Assembly: GCA_018268915.1 (NCBI GenBank)
Contig: JAFDVQ010000001.1
Location: 1 to 64,000, forward strand
Origin: Acidobacteriota bacterium
Lineage (GTDB): Bacteria > Acidobacteriota > Terriglobia > Terriglobales > Acidobacteriaceae
Reading direction: 5' to 3'
Length of the DNA stretch: 64,000 nucleotides
The position numbers were made by a program, and so were the translations under genes. This document shows positions 8,477 through 16,588 of the stretch, piece by piece. How positions within the stretch are numbered: position 1 is the first letter of the stretch; each line of letters opens with the position of its first letter. The notes under the pieces were generated by a model, which was given only the letters and a program-made list of their open reading frames with translations, had not been told where the DNA came from and did not search any database.

Positions 8477-8560
8477 GGATCTGGGATCAGTGTTCAGGGA
8501 TCAGCCGAGCAACATGCTTGCAAGCACGTATTGATCCCTAACCCCTGATCTCTGAACCTG
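8476..8560 (+). repeat. Two-armed heptamer repeat, rpmD-rplO gap
   Basis: Left arm 8475-8504: AGGGATC, TGGGATC, AGTGTTC, AGGGATC; it begins inside the rpmD stop codon (TAG). Right arm 8533-8560: GATCCCT, AACCCCT, GATCTCT, GAACCTG. The spacer is about 28 bases, containing GCTTGCAAGC, a perfect 10-base palindrome. Confidence 0.88.
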
Positions 8561-8618
8561 CAATTGAACGCGAGTCGCCCGGCGCACTGCCGGTCGGCGT
8601 TATGGAGCGAGGAACATC

Positions 8619-9080
8619 ATGGCAAAGAATCTTTCAAATCTGCGCGCGCCCAAGAATGCAAATACCGGGCGCAAGCGCGTGGGCCGGGGCATGGGATCCG
8701 GCATGGGCAAGACCTCAACCCGCGGCCACAAGGGCCAGGGATCGCGTTCGGGCTTCAGCCTTATGCGCGGCTTTGAAGGCGGCCAGATGCCGCTGCACCG
8801 CCGGCTTCCGAAGCGCGGCTTCACCAACATCTTCCGCACCGAGTACACGGTCGTGAATCTTGACCGGCTCGCCGAACTCTCCGTGAAGGAGATCGCCCTG
8901 GAAGACTACGCCAAGCTCGGCCTGGTTTCGAGTAAGAAGGCACTGGTCAAGGTTCTGGGTTCGGGAGAACTGAAGTCAGCCATTACTGTCCATGCCCACA
9001 AGTTTTCCAAGTCAGCCGTCGAGAAGATCGAGAAGGCCGGGGGCAAGGCCGTCGTGGCAGGAGCGCCCGCAGCAGCTTAG
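8619..9080 (+). CDS. rplO: 50S ribosomal protein L15 (uL15)
   Basis: L15 is a late-assembly 50S protein with an extended N-terminus. The 153-residue product contains RKRVGRGMGSGMGKTSTRGHKGQ, FEGGQMPLHRRLPKRGFTN and the C-terminal VHAHKFSKSAVEKIEKAGG. The ATG at 8619 follows GAGCGAGGAACATC. It is followed by a palindromic element and then secY, as in most spc operons. Confidence 0.98.
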   Translation: MAKNLSNLRAPKNANTGRKRVGRGMGSGMGKTSTRGHKGQGSRSGFSLMRGFEGGQMPLHRRLPKRGFTNIFRTEYTVVNLDRLAELSVKEIALEDYAKLGLVSSKKALVKVLGSGELKSAITVHAHKFSKSAVEKIEKAGGKAVVAGAPAAA

Positions 9081-9086
9081 TACTTC

Positions 9087-9121
9087 GATCCCAGGTCGCA
9101 GAAACGAGACCTGGGGCACCC
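9087..9121 (-). repeat. GGTGCC-palindrome element, copy 1 (after rplO)
   Basis: Read on the minus strand this is GGGTGCCCCAGGTCTCG, TTTCTG, CGACCTGGGA. It is the same element as at 15925 and 55970 but inverted relative to them. The stem CCCAGGTC/GACCTGGG is intact while the inner two pairs are lost. It begins 7 bases after the rplO stop. Confidence 0.75.
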
Positions 9122-9303
9122 GTTGCGTCGAGAAGCTAAAGGTTTTCAAGTCTGTGTCCGGGAACACCGCCAAGCTGGTTACCAGCCTGACAAGATCGAA
9201 GTTCAGGGTTCCCGCGCAGATTCGACGACAGGCAGCCTCAATCGCGCATACACTGGATTGGTAAGTCACGCGGGCGGTCTCGCCTGAAGCGGAAAAGCCA
9301 AAC

Positions 9304-10689
9304 ATGCTTGAGAAGTTCGCAAATATCTTCCGGATCCCTGACCTGCGCAAGCGGGTGTTGTTCACCCTCGCCATTCTTGCCATTTACCGCCTCGGCGCGT
9401 TCATCCCGACACCCGGTATCGACACCCATCGCCTCGAGAGCCTGTTCAATACGCAGAATGGCTCGGCGCTAGGGCTGCTGGATCTGTTCGGCGGCGGCAA
9501 CCTGCGCAGAATGACCATCTTCGCGCTGGGAATCATGCCGTATATCACGGCCTCGATCATCTTCCAGCTGCTGACGGTGGTGTATGAGCCATTGGCGCGC
9601 ATTCAGAAGGAAGGCGAAATCGGACGCCGGAAGATCACGCAGTGGACCCGCTACATGACGATCATCCTCGCGGCTCTGCAGGCGATCGGAATCGCGGCAG
9701 TTTTGACCAAAAGCGGACTAGTCCTGCATCCCGGCATCGGATTCGTGCTGATGACAGTACTGACGCTGACTACAGGGTCGGGCTTCATCATGTGGCTGGG
9801 CGAGCAGATTACCGACCGCGGCATCGGCAACGGTATGAGCTTGCTGATCTTTGCCGGAATCATCGCGGGACTTCCACGCGGCATCGTTGAACTGGTGCAG
9901 AAGGTGCAGACCAGCGCCTGGGGCTCGCTGACGATTTTTGCCGTTCTATTCATCGTGGTCGGCATGATTGCCGTGGTTGCGTTTATCGTTTTCGTCGAGC
10001 GATCCGAGCGCCGCATTCCCATCCAAAGCGCGCGTCGCATTGTCGGCCGGCGCATGATGGGAGGCTCTTCGAGCCACCTCCCGCTCAAGGTCAATTCGGG
10101 CGGCGTGATGCCGATTATCTTCGCCAGCTCCATCCTCTCGGCCCCATTGCTCTTTGGCCAGGTGGAGTGGGTGCAGAACAACCGGTTCTTCCAGCCCATC
10201 GTCCAGGCTCTTGGGCCGGGCATGCCCTGGTACGTATTCCTGAACGCGCTGGCAATCGTGTTCTTTGCCTATTTTTATGTTTCGATCGTGATGAAGCCGG
10301 ACGACATCGCCGACAATTTCCGCAAGTCGGGGTCGTTCATCCCTGGTATCCGGCCTGGCAAGCGCACGTCGGACTTCATCAACGACATTCTTACCCGCAT
10401 TACATTGGTCGGTGCGGTCTACCTGATTCTGATCCAGATGGTGCCTACGTTCATGATTTCGGGCATTCGTTTTGACAGGATCTGGCTAATTGGTGGGCTT
10501 TTTGAGAGGATGCCTACCTGGGTTACACACGGTTTGGGGGTCGGATTCTACTTTGGCGGCACCTCGCTGCTCATCGTAGTGGGTGTCGCTATGGACACTG
10601 TCAACCAGATCGAATCGCAGCTGATCATGCGCCACTATGACGGCTTTTCCCCGCGTTCCGGTCGTATACGCGGAAGGAAAACCTGGTAA
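9304..10689 (+). CDS. secY: Preprotein translocase subunit SecY
   Basis: SecY is the channel subunit of the SecYEG translocon in the inner membrane. The 461-residue product shows about ten hydrophobic segments. Typical parts are LGAFIPTPGID before the plug, FGGGNLRRMTIFALGIMPYI, TMSLLIF-like GNGMSLLIFAGI, and the basic cytosolic loop ERSERRIPIQSARR that contacts SecA and ribosomes; it ends MRHYDGFSPRSGRIRGRK. The ATG at 9304 has only a weak GGAAAAGCC upstream. The 223-base gap before it may hold a promoter but none is convincing. adk follows. Confidence 0.97.
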   Translation: MLEKFANIFRIPDLRKRVLFTLAILAIYRLGAFIPTPGIDTHRLESLFNTQNGSALGLLDLFGGGNLRRMTIFALGIMPYITASIIFQLLTVVYEPLARIQKEGEIGRRKITQWTRYMTIILAALQAIGIAAVLTKSGLVLHPGIGFVLMTVLTLTTGSGFIMWLGEQITDRGIGNGMSLLIFAGIIAGLPRGIVELVQKVQTSAWGSLTIFAVLFIVVGMIAVVAFIVFVERSERRIPIQSARRIVGRRMMGGSSSHLPLKVNSGGVMPIIFASSILSAPLLFGQVEWVQNNRFFQPIVQALGPGMPWYVFLNALAIVFFAYFYVSIVMKPDDIADNFRKSGSFIPGIRPGKRTSDFINDILTRITLVGAVYLILIQMVPTFMISGIRFDRIWLIGGLFERMPTWVTHGLGVGFYFGGTSLLIVVGVAMDTVNQIESQLIMRHYDGFSPRSGRIRGRKTW

Positions 10690-10767
10690 ATGCCGTCGTC
10701 TGCAAGACTTGAAAGTGAAGCTGGAAGTACGGAAAGTGACATAGAAGGAGAACGAAGGTCGGCAAGG

Positions 10768-11451
10768 ATGATCGCTCCCGGACCGATTCTCCTATTGGGT
10801 GCACCGGGCGTAGGGAAGGGCACCCAGGCGAAGGAACTGGTTCAACTCTGGGGGATTCCCCAGGTTTCAACCGGTGATCTGCTTCGCGCAAACGTCGCCC
10901 AGGGTACTCCTCTCGGCAAAACGGCCAAGGGGATTATGCAGCGGGGCGAGCTGGTACCCGATTCGCTCGTTAACGAGATGGTGGCGGTAAGGCTTCAGCA
11001 GCCGGATACGGCGAAAGGCTACATTCTGGATGGTTTTCCCCGGACCCTGGCTCAGGCCCATTGGCTCGATGGACGTCTTGAAGCGACGGCCTGCTGCGAG
11101 CCGGCACAAAGCCTGCCACTGGTTGCTGTGAGTATCCAAGTGGACTATAATCAGTTACTGCGCCGCATCACCGGGCGCAGGAACTGCCCAGTCTGCCAGA
11201 CCATCTACAACGTTTATTCGAAGCCGCCTCAGCGGGCTGGCTTTTGTGATGTAGAAGGTGCTGCACTGACCCAGCGAGCCGATGACACGGAGAAGGCATT
11301 TGCGGAGCGCATGCGCGCATACGCTGCCCAGACTACGCCAGTTATCGAGCATTATCGCGAGCTGGGAAGATTCGCGGAAGTAAGTGGAGATGGGCAAATC
11401 GCCGCGGTTGCGGCTGGAATTGTGGCTGCCGTTGAGCGGCTGCGCCAATAG
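10768..11451 (+). CDS. adk: Adenylate kinase
   Basis: Adk interconverts AMP plus ATP and two ADP. From ATG 10768 the 227-residue product has the P-loop GAPGVGKGT at residues 11-19, the NMP-binding DGFPRT and the LID domain. The frame stays open back to an ATG at 10690, but the conserved fold begins only at 10768, which has AAGG just before it. The LID carries Cys-x2-Cys (CPVC), 16 residues, then Cys-x2-Glu (CDVE): a zinc-LID arrangement in which the last ligand, usually Cys or Asp, is Glu. A short insert rich in Cys/Ala (EATACCEPAQS) precedes the LID. Confidence 0.95.
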   Translation: MIAPGPILLLGAPGVGKGTQAKELVQLWGIPQVSTGDLLRANVAQGTPLGKTAKGIMQRGELVPDSLVNEMVAVRLQQPDTAKGYILDGFPRTLAQAHWLDGRLEATACCEPAQSLPLVAVSIQVDYNQLLRRITGRRNCPVCQTIYNVYSKPPQRAGFCDVEGAALTQRADDTEKAFAERMRAYAAQTTPVIEHYRELGRFAEVSGDGQIAAVAAGIVAAVERLRQ

Positions 11452-11494
11452 CGCAGAGCGCGAACGGGATTCTGTGCGTTAGAGAGAACTGTTC

Positions 11495-12247
11495 TTGGCT
11501 GTAGTACTTAAGTCGTCGCAAGAGATCGAGAAGATGCGCCGCGCGGGCAAGGTGGTCCGCGAGGTTCTCGAACTCGTGCGCGGTCATGTGAAGCCCGGTG
11601 CGACAACAGCTGATCTGGAAAGAGTCGCAGAGGCGCGGATCAGCGAACTCGGCGCCAAGCCGGCTTTCAAGGGATATCACGGCTTCCCCTGCGTGCTCTG
11701 CACCTCCATCAATCAGGAGGTAGTGCACGGCATTCCTTCGAAGAAACGGGTCCTCAAGGAAGGGGATATCGTTTCGGTGGATTGCGGGGCAATCGTGGAC
11801 GGCTACTATGGCGACGCCGCGATCACAGTTCCCGTAGGCGAGAAGATCGCGCCGGATACGGTGAGGCTGCTGGCTGCTACGGAGAAGTCGCTTTACGCGG
11901 GAATCGCGGCAGTGAAGCCGGGAGCGACGCTGGGCGATATCGGCGCCGCTGTGCAGGGAGTGGTAGAGGCAGAAGGGTTTTCAGTAGTAAGAGATTTTGT
12001 GGGCCATGGCATCGGCAGCCATATGCACGAAGATCCGCAGGTGCCGAACTTCGGTGAAGCGGGATCGGGTATGAGGCTGAAGGCAGGAATGGTGATTGCC
12101 ATCGAGCCCATGGTCAACGCCGGCAAGCCGGATGTTCGCGTGTTGCGCGATGGCTGGACAGCGGTGACCAACGACGGAAGCATGAGTGCTCACTTTGAGC
12201 ACACGGTGGCGGTTACCGACACCGGAGCAAAGGTTCTGACTGAGTAG
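11495..12247 (+). CDS. map: Methionine aminopeptidase, type I
   Basis: MetAP removes the N-terminal Met from nascent proteins. The 250-residue product is a type I M24A enzyme. Metal ligands are recognisable as Asp in [18 protein letters not shown], His in [16 protein letters not shown], Glu in IAIEPMVN and Glu in FEHTVAVT. The start is a TTG at 11495; no in-frame ATG occurs before the conserved [16 protein letters not shown], and GAGAGAAC lies upstream. Cytosolic, acting at the ribosome exit. It lies between adk and infA as in many spc operons. Confidence 0.96.
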   Translation: MAVVLKSSQEIEKMRRAGKVVREVLELVRGHVKPGATTADLERVAEARISELGAKPAFKGYHGFPCVLCTSINQEVVHGIPSKKRVLKEGDIVSVDCGAIVDGYYGDAAITVPVGEKIAPDTVRLLAATEKSLYAGIAAVKPGATLGDIGAAVQGVVEAEGFSVVRDFVGHGIGSHMHEDPQVPNFGEAGSGMRLKAGMVIAIEPMVNAGKPDVRVLRDGWTAVTNDGSMSAHFEHTVAVTDTGAKVLTE

Positions 12248-12306
12248 CTGATAAAGGCTTAGTCCAAAGCACACGAGGTGCGGAGCATCTCAGAAGTGGA
12301 TACAGT

Positions 12307-12525
12307 TTGTCGAAAGAAGACGCGATTGAGGTCATGGCAACGGTCGTTGAGACGTTGCCCAACGCCATGTTCAAGGTGAAGCTCGAGACGAACCATGAAG
12401 TGCTGGCACACGTCTCGGGAAGAATGCGCAAAAACTTCATCCGTATTTTGCCGGGTGATCGCGTTGCCGTTGAACTGAGCCCGTACGACCTGAACCGCGG
12501 ACGAATTGTGTACCGATACAAATAG
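12307..12525 (+). CDS. infA: Translation initiation factor IF-1
   Basis: IF-1 is a 72-residue OB-fold protein that blocks the A site during initiation. The product shows the full family sequence: [40 protein letters not shown] and the end [15 protein letters not shown]. Start is TTG at 12307, the second TTG start in a row after map; the usual family start (M-[SA]-K-E-D) falls exactly there. rpmJ follows after a heptamer repeat. Confidence 0.97.
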   Translation: MSKEDAIEVMATVVETLPNAMFKVKLETNHEVLAHVSGRMRKNFIRILPGDRVAVELSPYDLNRGRIVYRYK

Positions 12526-12531
12526 GCGTCA

Positions 12532-12609
12532 GTTGGCTGTTTTCAGTTACCAGTTGTGTGAAGCAAGGCGATGACTGGCGAGTGGTAACTGGAAGCTGAA
12601 AACTTGAAT
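12532..12609 (+). repeat. Two-armed heptamer repeat, infA-rpmJ gap
   Basis: Left arm 12529-12556 reads AGTTGGC, TGTTTTC, AGTTACC, AGTTGTG in 7-base steps. Right arm 12573-12607 reads ACTGGCG, AGTGGTA, ACTGGAA, GCTGAAA, ACTTGAA. TTTTCAGTTACCAGT and its near-complement can form a stem. Unit type differs from the GATC-containing arrays. Confidence 0.7.
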
Positions 12610-12654
12610 TTCCCCCGCGTCGTCATCGGATGCGCGGAGAAGGGCAGTAAAGCA

Positions 12655-12768
12655 ATGAAGGTCCGTGCATCAGTTAAGAAGATTTGCGTGAAGTGCAAGG
12701 TCATCAACCGCCGCGGGGTGGTTCGTGTGATCTGCGAGAACGCAAAGCACAAGCAGCGCCAGGGCTAG
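12655..12768 (+). CDS. rpmJ: 50S ribosomal protein L36 (bL36), zinc type
   Basis: A 37-codon gene: [20 protein letters not shown] followed by [17 protein letters not shown] and a TAG stop. This is the standard C+ form of L36 with zinc ligands Cys11, Cys14, Cys27 and His32. It binds 23S rRNA late in 50S assembly. It lies between infA and rpsM as in the usual alpha operon. GGGCAGTAAAGCA precedes the ATG, a weak Shine-Dalgarno sequence. Confidence 0.97.
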   Translation: MKVRASVKKICVKCKVINRRGVVRVICENAKHKQRQG

Positions 12769-13074
12769 TAGAGGCTGGCAAGGAGCGGATGTCCGGAAAG
12801 GGATCAGGGGTCAGGTTTCAGGGATCGAATGCATAGTGCTTTTCTGAACCCTGAACACTGATATCTGAACCCTGGATCAGGGGCTAGTTAGCTTGAGTCA
12901 AGGCTTGCGATGAACCCCGGAGTAAACCGCGATAACTGTGCGAGACGGCGCTAGGCCGGAGGCACACTAACAGAGAGAGCAGATAGAAGAGAGCAGAGAT
13001 CAGCAAATCGCGCATTGTTGAGCACGAAAACTGATCCCTGATCCCTGACCACTGATCTCTGAGAAGGATTCAGA
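12769..13074 (+). other. 306-base gap rpmJ-rpsM: two heptamer repeats, no gene
   Basis: The gap holds two separate heptamer repeats. The first is 12798-12884, with left units AGGGATC, AGGGGTC, AGGTTTC, AGGGATC and right units GAACCCT, GAACACT, GATATCT, GAACCCT. The second is 12970-13063, with left units AGAGAGC, AGATAGA, AGAGAGC, AGAGATC and right units GATCCCT, GATCCCT, GACCACT, GATCTCT. No reading frame with a family match and no promoter stands out. GAGAAGGATTCAGA before rpsM is its ribosome binding region. Confidence 0.85.
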
Positions 13075-13461
13075 ATGGCACGTATTGCTGGCGTCGATCT
13101 GCCCCGCAACAAGCAGGCCCGGATCGCGCTCACATACATCTACGGCATCGGCAATCCTCGCTCGCGCAAGATCCTGGAGAAGGCGAATGTTGACGCCTTC
13201 AAGAAGGTTCAGGACTTGACCGAGGAAGAGGTCAACCACATCCGCCAGGTGATCGAAGACGAGGGCGACGTCGAAGGCGATCTTCGCAAAGACGTCCAGA
13301 TGCACATCAAGCGCCTCATCGATATCCAGAGCTATCGCGGCAGCCGTCATCGCCGCGCATTGCCTGTTCGCGGACAGCGCACTCACACCAATGCTCGCAC
13401 CCGCAAGGGTCCCCGTAAGGGCACCATTGCCGGCAAGAAGAAAGCGACGGCGAAGACCTAA
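13075..13461 (+). CDS. rpsM: 30S ribosomal protein S13 (uS13)
   Basis: S13 is a 30S head protein that forms bridges to L5 and contacts P-site tRNA. The 128-residue product has [26 protein letters not shown] at the start, the helix-two-turn-helix region and the basic tail [28 protein letters not shown]. Its stop TAA overlaps the ATG of rpsK by one base, so the two are coupled. Confidence 0.98.
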   Translation: MARIAGVDLPRNKQARIALTYIYGIGNPRSRKILEKANVDAFKKVQDLTEEEVNHIRQVIEDEGDVEGDLRKDVQMHIKRLIDIQSYRGSRHRRALPVRGQRTHTNARTRKGPRKGTIAGKKKATAKT

Positions 13462-13883
13462 TGGCGAAACCAGAGCAGAAGGCCGCAGCCGGCAAGGCGG
13501 GCAAAAACAAGAAGTTCAAGAAGCGCGAGCGCAAGAATGTGCCATTTGGCATCGTGCACATTCAGGCATCGTTCAACAACACCATCGTGACGATCACCGA
13601 TCAGGTGGGCAACACCATCAGCTGGAAGAGCTCGGGTTCGCTTGGCTTCCGCGGTTCGCGCAAGGGCACACCGTTCGCGGCGCAGCAGGCGGCATCGAAC
13701 GCGGCACAGATGGCGCGCGATCACGGCCTTCGGGCAGTGGATGTGCGGGTTGCGGGTCCCGGATCGGGCCGCGAGTCGGCCATCCGTGCGCTGGCTGCAG
13801 CCGGTATCGACGTTCGCTCTATTCGCGACGTCACGCCTGTGCCGCACAACGGTTGCAGACCGCCGAAGAGACGCAGAGTGTAG
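13461..13883 (+). CDS. rpsK: 30S ribosomal protein S11 (uS11)
   Basis: S11 forms the platform with S18 and S6 near the E-site codon. The 140-residue protein has a Lys-rich N-terminal extension of about 25 residues ([19 protein letters not shown]), then [35 protein letters not shown] and the end [17 protein letters not shown]. It overlaps rpsM by one base. Ordinary apart from the extension. Confidence 0.98.
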   Translation: MAKPEQKAAAGKAGKNKKFKKRERKNVPFGIVHIQASFNNTIVTITDQVGNTISWKSSGSLGFRGSRKGTPFAAQQAASNAAQMARDHGLRAVDVRVAGPGSGRESAIRALAAAGIDVRSIRDVTPVPHNGCRPPKRRRV

Positions 13884-13890
13884 CGACTCA

Positions 13891-13961
13891 ACAGGGATCA
13901 GGTTTCAGGGATCAGGGGGTTAGGGACCTTTACTGATCCCAGACCACTGAACCCTGACAAC
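13891..13961 (+). repeat. Two-armed heptamer repeat, rpsK-rpsD gap
   Basis: Left arm 13892-13925: AGGGATC, AGGTTTC, AGGGATC, AGGGGGT, then TAGGGAC. Right arm 13934-13961: GATCCCA, GACCACT, GAACCCT, GACAACT. The spacer is only about 8 bases, making this one of the tightest potential hairpins. Confidence 0.88.
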
Positions 13962-14031
13962 TTTCAATCGGGCCGGGATGACACATCCTCCGGATGCGTA
14001 AACCGGCCGACATCCGAAGTCAGGAGAAGAA

Positions 14032-14661
14032 ATGGCACGTTATACCGGAGCAGTATGCCGCCTTTGCCGTCGCGAAGGCACCAAGCTCTTTCTGAAGGGC
14101 ACCAAGTGCACATCGGACCGTTGTCCGATCGAGAAGCGCAACTTTCCCCCGGGGCAGCACGGTAAGGACCGCAAGGCCAAGATCGTGGGTTACGGCCTGC
14201 AGCTGCATGAGAAGCAGAAGGCCAAGCGTATGTATTTCACGCTCGAAGGCCAGTTCCGCGAGTACTACGAGAAGGCCAGCCGCTCGCAAGGCGTCACCGG
14301 CGAGTTGCTGATCCAGCAGCTCGAGCGCCGTCTCGACAACGTTGCGTTCCGCCTCGGCTTTGCAATCTCGCGCCGCCAGGCACGCCAGGTTGTGCGTCAC
14401 GGCCATGTGTCGGTAAACGGCAAGAAGGTCAACATTCCTTCATTCCAGGTGAACGTGGGCGACGAGATCGCGATCCGCGATGCGGCAAAGAAGATGATCA
14501 TCATCGAGCAGGGCACGCAGTATGCGGCGCAGAATCCCGTGCCGGTGTGGCTCGAAGCGAATTTTGAAAACATGTCAGGGCGCGTGTTGAGCTTGCCCAA
14601 GCGCAAAGACGTTAACCTGCCGATCAACGAACAGCTGATCGTCGAGTTGTACAGCAAGTAA
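14032..14661 (+). CDS. rpsD: 30S ribosomal protein S4 (uS4), zinc type
   Basis: S4 is a primary 16S rRNA-binding assembly protein and, in E. coli, the translational repressor of the alpha operon. The 209-residue product has a C4 site at Cys9, Cys12, Cys26 and Cys31. The S4 RNA-binding domain follows at about residues 95-160 ([31 protein letters not shown]). The ATG at 14032 has CAGGAGAAGAA before it. Confidence 0.98.
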   Translation: MARYTGAVCRLCRREGTKLFLKGTKCTSDRCPIEKRNFPPGQHGKDRKAKIVGYGLQLHEKQKAKRMYFTLEGQFREYYEKASRSQGVTGELLIQQLERRLDNVAFRLGFAISRRQARQVVRHGHVSVNGKKVNIPSFQVNVGDEIAIRDAAKKMIIIEQGTQYAAQNPVPVWLEANFENMSGRVLSLPKRKDVNLPINEQLIVELYSK

Positions 14662-14665
14662 CAAA

Positions 14666-14741
14666 CAGGGATCAGAGATCAGGGGTCAGGGATCGCCTCA
14701 CAAGTCGATCAAACTGATCCCTGAGCCCAGACCCTGAAACC
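14666..14741 (+). repeat. Two-armed heptamer repeat, rpsD-rpoA gap
   Basis: Left arm 14666-14694: AGGGATC, AGAGATC, AGGGGTC, AGGGATC. Right arm 14716-14741: GATCCCT, GAGCCCA, GACCCTG, AAACCC. The spacer is about 20 bases. It lies between the S4 and RNA polymerase alpha genes, where uneven expression of the two products is needed. Confidence 0.9.
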
Positions 14742-14819
14742 CATAACGAAGGAGAACTTGCACGGCCGCCGCAAAATGCATCGCGACGTACCTGCCGTGC
14801 GGGAAAAGAGACGAGAGAT

Positions 14820-15914
14820 ATGCTTTGGAGAGGATTTCAAAAACCGAAGCGCCTGGCAGTCGATGCCGAGTCGCTGAGCGAAACATACGGCAAGTTCAGC
14901 GCCCAGCCTTTCGAGCGCGGATTTGGCACAACTATCGGCAATGCCCTGCGCCGCACCCTGCTCAGCTCCATCGAGGGAGCTGCAGTCACCGCAGTTCGCA
15001 TCGAGGGCGTGCTGCACGAGTTCCAGTCGATCGCCGGCGTTGTGGAAGACGCGACCGACATCATCCTGAATCTCAAACAGATTCCGTTCAAGCTTATGGG
15101 CGACGGTCCCAAAGCGCTGTACCTGCGCGCTGACCAGCCCGGAGTGGTCACCAGCGGCATGATCGAAGCCGACGGCGACGTGGAGATTCTGGACAAGAAC
15201 ATTTACATCGCGACGGTATCGGAAGGCGGCCGGCTCGAGATGGAGATGCGCCTGAAGCGCGGTCGCGGTTATATCTCGGCCGACAAGAACTTCGACGCCG
15301 ATCTCGGACTGGGCTTCATCCCGGTGGACTCGGTCCACTCGCCTGTGCGCCGCGTGAACTACCTTGTCGACGCAGCTCGTCTGGGTCAGATCACCGACTA
15401 CGACAAGCTCACGATGGAAGTCTGGACGAACGGTGCGGTTCTGCCCGCCGATGCAGTGGGTCTGGCAGCCAAGCTGCTCAAAGACCACATGAACATCTTC
15501 ATCAATTTCGAAGAGGAAATTGAAACCGAGTCGCGCAGCGAAGAAGGCCGCGTGATGCTGCGCAATGACAACCTGAATCGCTCGGTGGAAGAGCTCGAGC
15601 TGTCGGTTCGCAGCTACAACTGCCTCAAGAACGCGAACATTCAGTCGATCGGCGAACTGGTCCAGAAGACCGAAGCCGAGATGCTGAAGACCAAGAACTT
15701 CGGCCGCAAGAGCCTGAACGAGATCAAGGAAATTCTCGCGCAGATGGGTCTGTCGCTTGGTATGAAGATCGACGAGAGCGGCAATGCCGTTCCCGGACCG
15801 ACGAGTGTTTCGCCGGCAACGACTCTGGCCACAAGCTACAGCCACTTCGACGACGAGGACGAGCCGCTGGATTCAGTTGATCTCCAGCTGCCGACAGAGA
15901 CAGAGAACTTCTAA
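14820..15914 (+). CDS. rpoA: DNA-directed RNA polymerase subunit alpha
   Basis: Alpha nucleates RNA polymerase assembly and its C-terminal domain binds UP elements and activators. The 364-residue product has the N-terminal dimerisation domain ([44 protein letters not shown]) and an alphaCTD near residues 258-320 ([34 protein letters not shown]). A tail of about 30 acidic residues ([16 protein letters not shown]) extends beyond the usual 330. Start ATG 14820 follows ACGAGAGAT. rplQ follows after a palindromic element. Confidence 0.98.
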   Translation: MLWRGFQKPKRLAVDAESLSETYGKFSAQPFERGFGTTIGNALRRTLLSSIEGAAVTAVRIEGVLHEFQSIAGVVEDATDIILNLKQIPFKLMGDGPKALYLRADQPGVVTSGMIEADGDVEILDKNIYIATVSEGGRLEMEMRLKRGRGYISADKNFDADLGLGFIPVDSVHSPVRRVNYLVDAARLGQITDYDKLTMEVWTNGAVLPADAVGLAAKLLKDHMNIFINFEEEIETESRSEEGRVMLRNDNLNRSVEELELSVRSYNCLKNANIQSIGELVQKTEAEMLKTKNFGRKSLNEIKEILAQMGLSLGMKIDESGNAVPGPTSVSPATTLATSYSHFDDEDEPLDSVDLQLPTETENF

Positions 15915-15924
15915 ACAGAGTGTG

Positions 15925-15957
15925 GGGTGCCCCAGGTCTCGACTCTGAGACCTGGGA
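15925..15957 (+). repeat. GGTGCC-palindrome element, copy 2 (rpoA-rplQ gap)
   Basis: GGGTGCC is followed by a perfect 10-bp stem CCCAGGTCTC/GAGACCTGGG with the 6-base loop GACTCT. It begins 10 bases after the rpoA stop. Same orientation as copy 3 at 55970, which has one compensatory base-pair change in the stem. Confidence 0.85.
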
Positions 15958-15997
15958 AGATCCCAAGAAGAATCGATTCGAAAGCGAGTAACACGTC

Positions 15998-16483
15998 ATG
16001 CGCCACCGCAATGCAGGATTCAAACTCGGACGCAACACCAGCCATCGCAATGCGCTGCTGCGCAATCTGGTCACGTCCGTCATCGTAGAGGACCGCGTGG
16101 AGACCACCGTGGCCAAGGCCAAGGCTGTTCGTCCGCACGTGGAGAAGATGATCACGCTGGGCAAGAAGGGCGACGTGCATGCTCGTCGCCAGGCTCTCAG
16201 CTTTCTCCGTACCGACGATGCAGTAGCCCGTCTGTTCGATACCGTGGCCCCGCGCTACGGCGATCGGCAGGGAGGCTATCTGCGCATCGTCCGCACCGGT
16301 TTCCAGAAGGGCGACGGCGCCGAGAAGGCGTTCATCGAACTGCTGGGCGCCGAACAGCAGCTCGACGAGAAGCGCCAGAAGCGCGCGGAAGTTCGCGCCG
16401 AGAAGCGCAAGAAGCTCGAAGCTGCTCTCGAAGAGCAGAACAAGAAGGCCGAAGAAGAGAAGGGCGGGGAAGAGGCTGCCTAG
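15998..16483 (+). CDS. rplQ: 50S ribosomal protein L17 (bL17)
   Basis: L17 is a 50S protein near the tunnel exit. The family core is [45 protein letters not shown] and [25 protein letters not shown]. After residue about 122 comes a charged helical tail of about 40 residues ([17 protein letters not shown], then Glu-rich), giving 161 residues against about 120-130 usually. It is the last gene of the superoperon; a strong hairpin terminator follows 36 bases after the stop. Confidence 0.97.
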   Translation: MRHRNAGFKLGRNTSHRNALLRNLVTSVIVEDRVETTVAKAKAVRPHVEKMITLGKKGDVHARRQALSFLRTDDAVARLFDTVAPRYGDRQGGYLRIVRTGFQKGDGAEKAFIELLGAEQQLDEKRQKRAEVRAEKRKKLEAALEEQNKKAEEEKGGEEAA

Positions 16484-16519
16484 GCCTTCCGCGCATCGTT
16501 TCGTTTTCGTGCAGGTTCA

Positions 16520-16554
16520 GGGCGTATCCCCAAAGGGGCACGCCCTTCTTCTTT
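16520..16554 (+). terminator. Rho-independent terminator of the ribosomal superoperon
   Basis: GGGCGT, AT, CCCC, loop AAA, GGGG, C, ACGCCC forms a 10-bp stem with one small internal loop at 16520-16545. It is followed by TTCTTCTTT. Position right after rplQ and before an unrelated exported-hydrolase gene fits the end of the alpha operon. Confidence 0.85.
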
Positions 16555-16588
16555 GGTGAAGCGGTCCTGGCATGACAAGATGGTCGGT

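Noticed and set aside
9081..9303. Possible small gene or promoter between rplO and secY
   Set aside because: The 90-codon plus frame there overlaps rplO and lacks family features; no convincing -35/-10 pair was found.
14709..15845. Minus-strand frame of 378 codons antisense to rpoA
   Set aside because: rpoA is certain on the plus strand; the shadow has no family match and no ribosome binding site.
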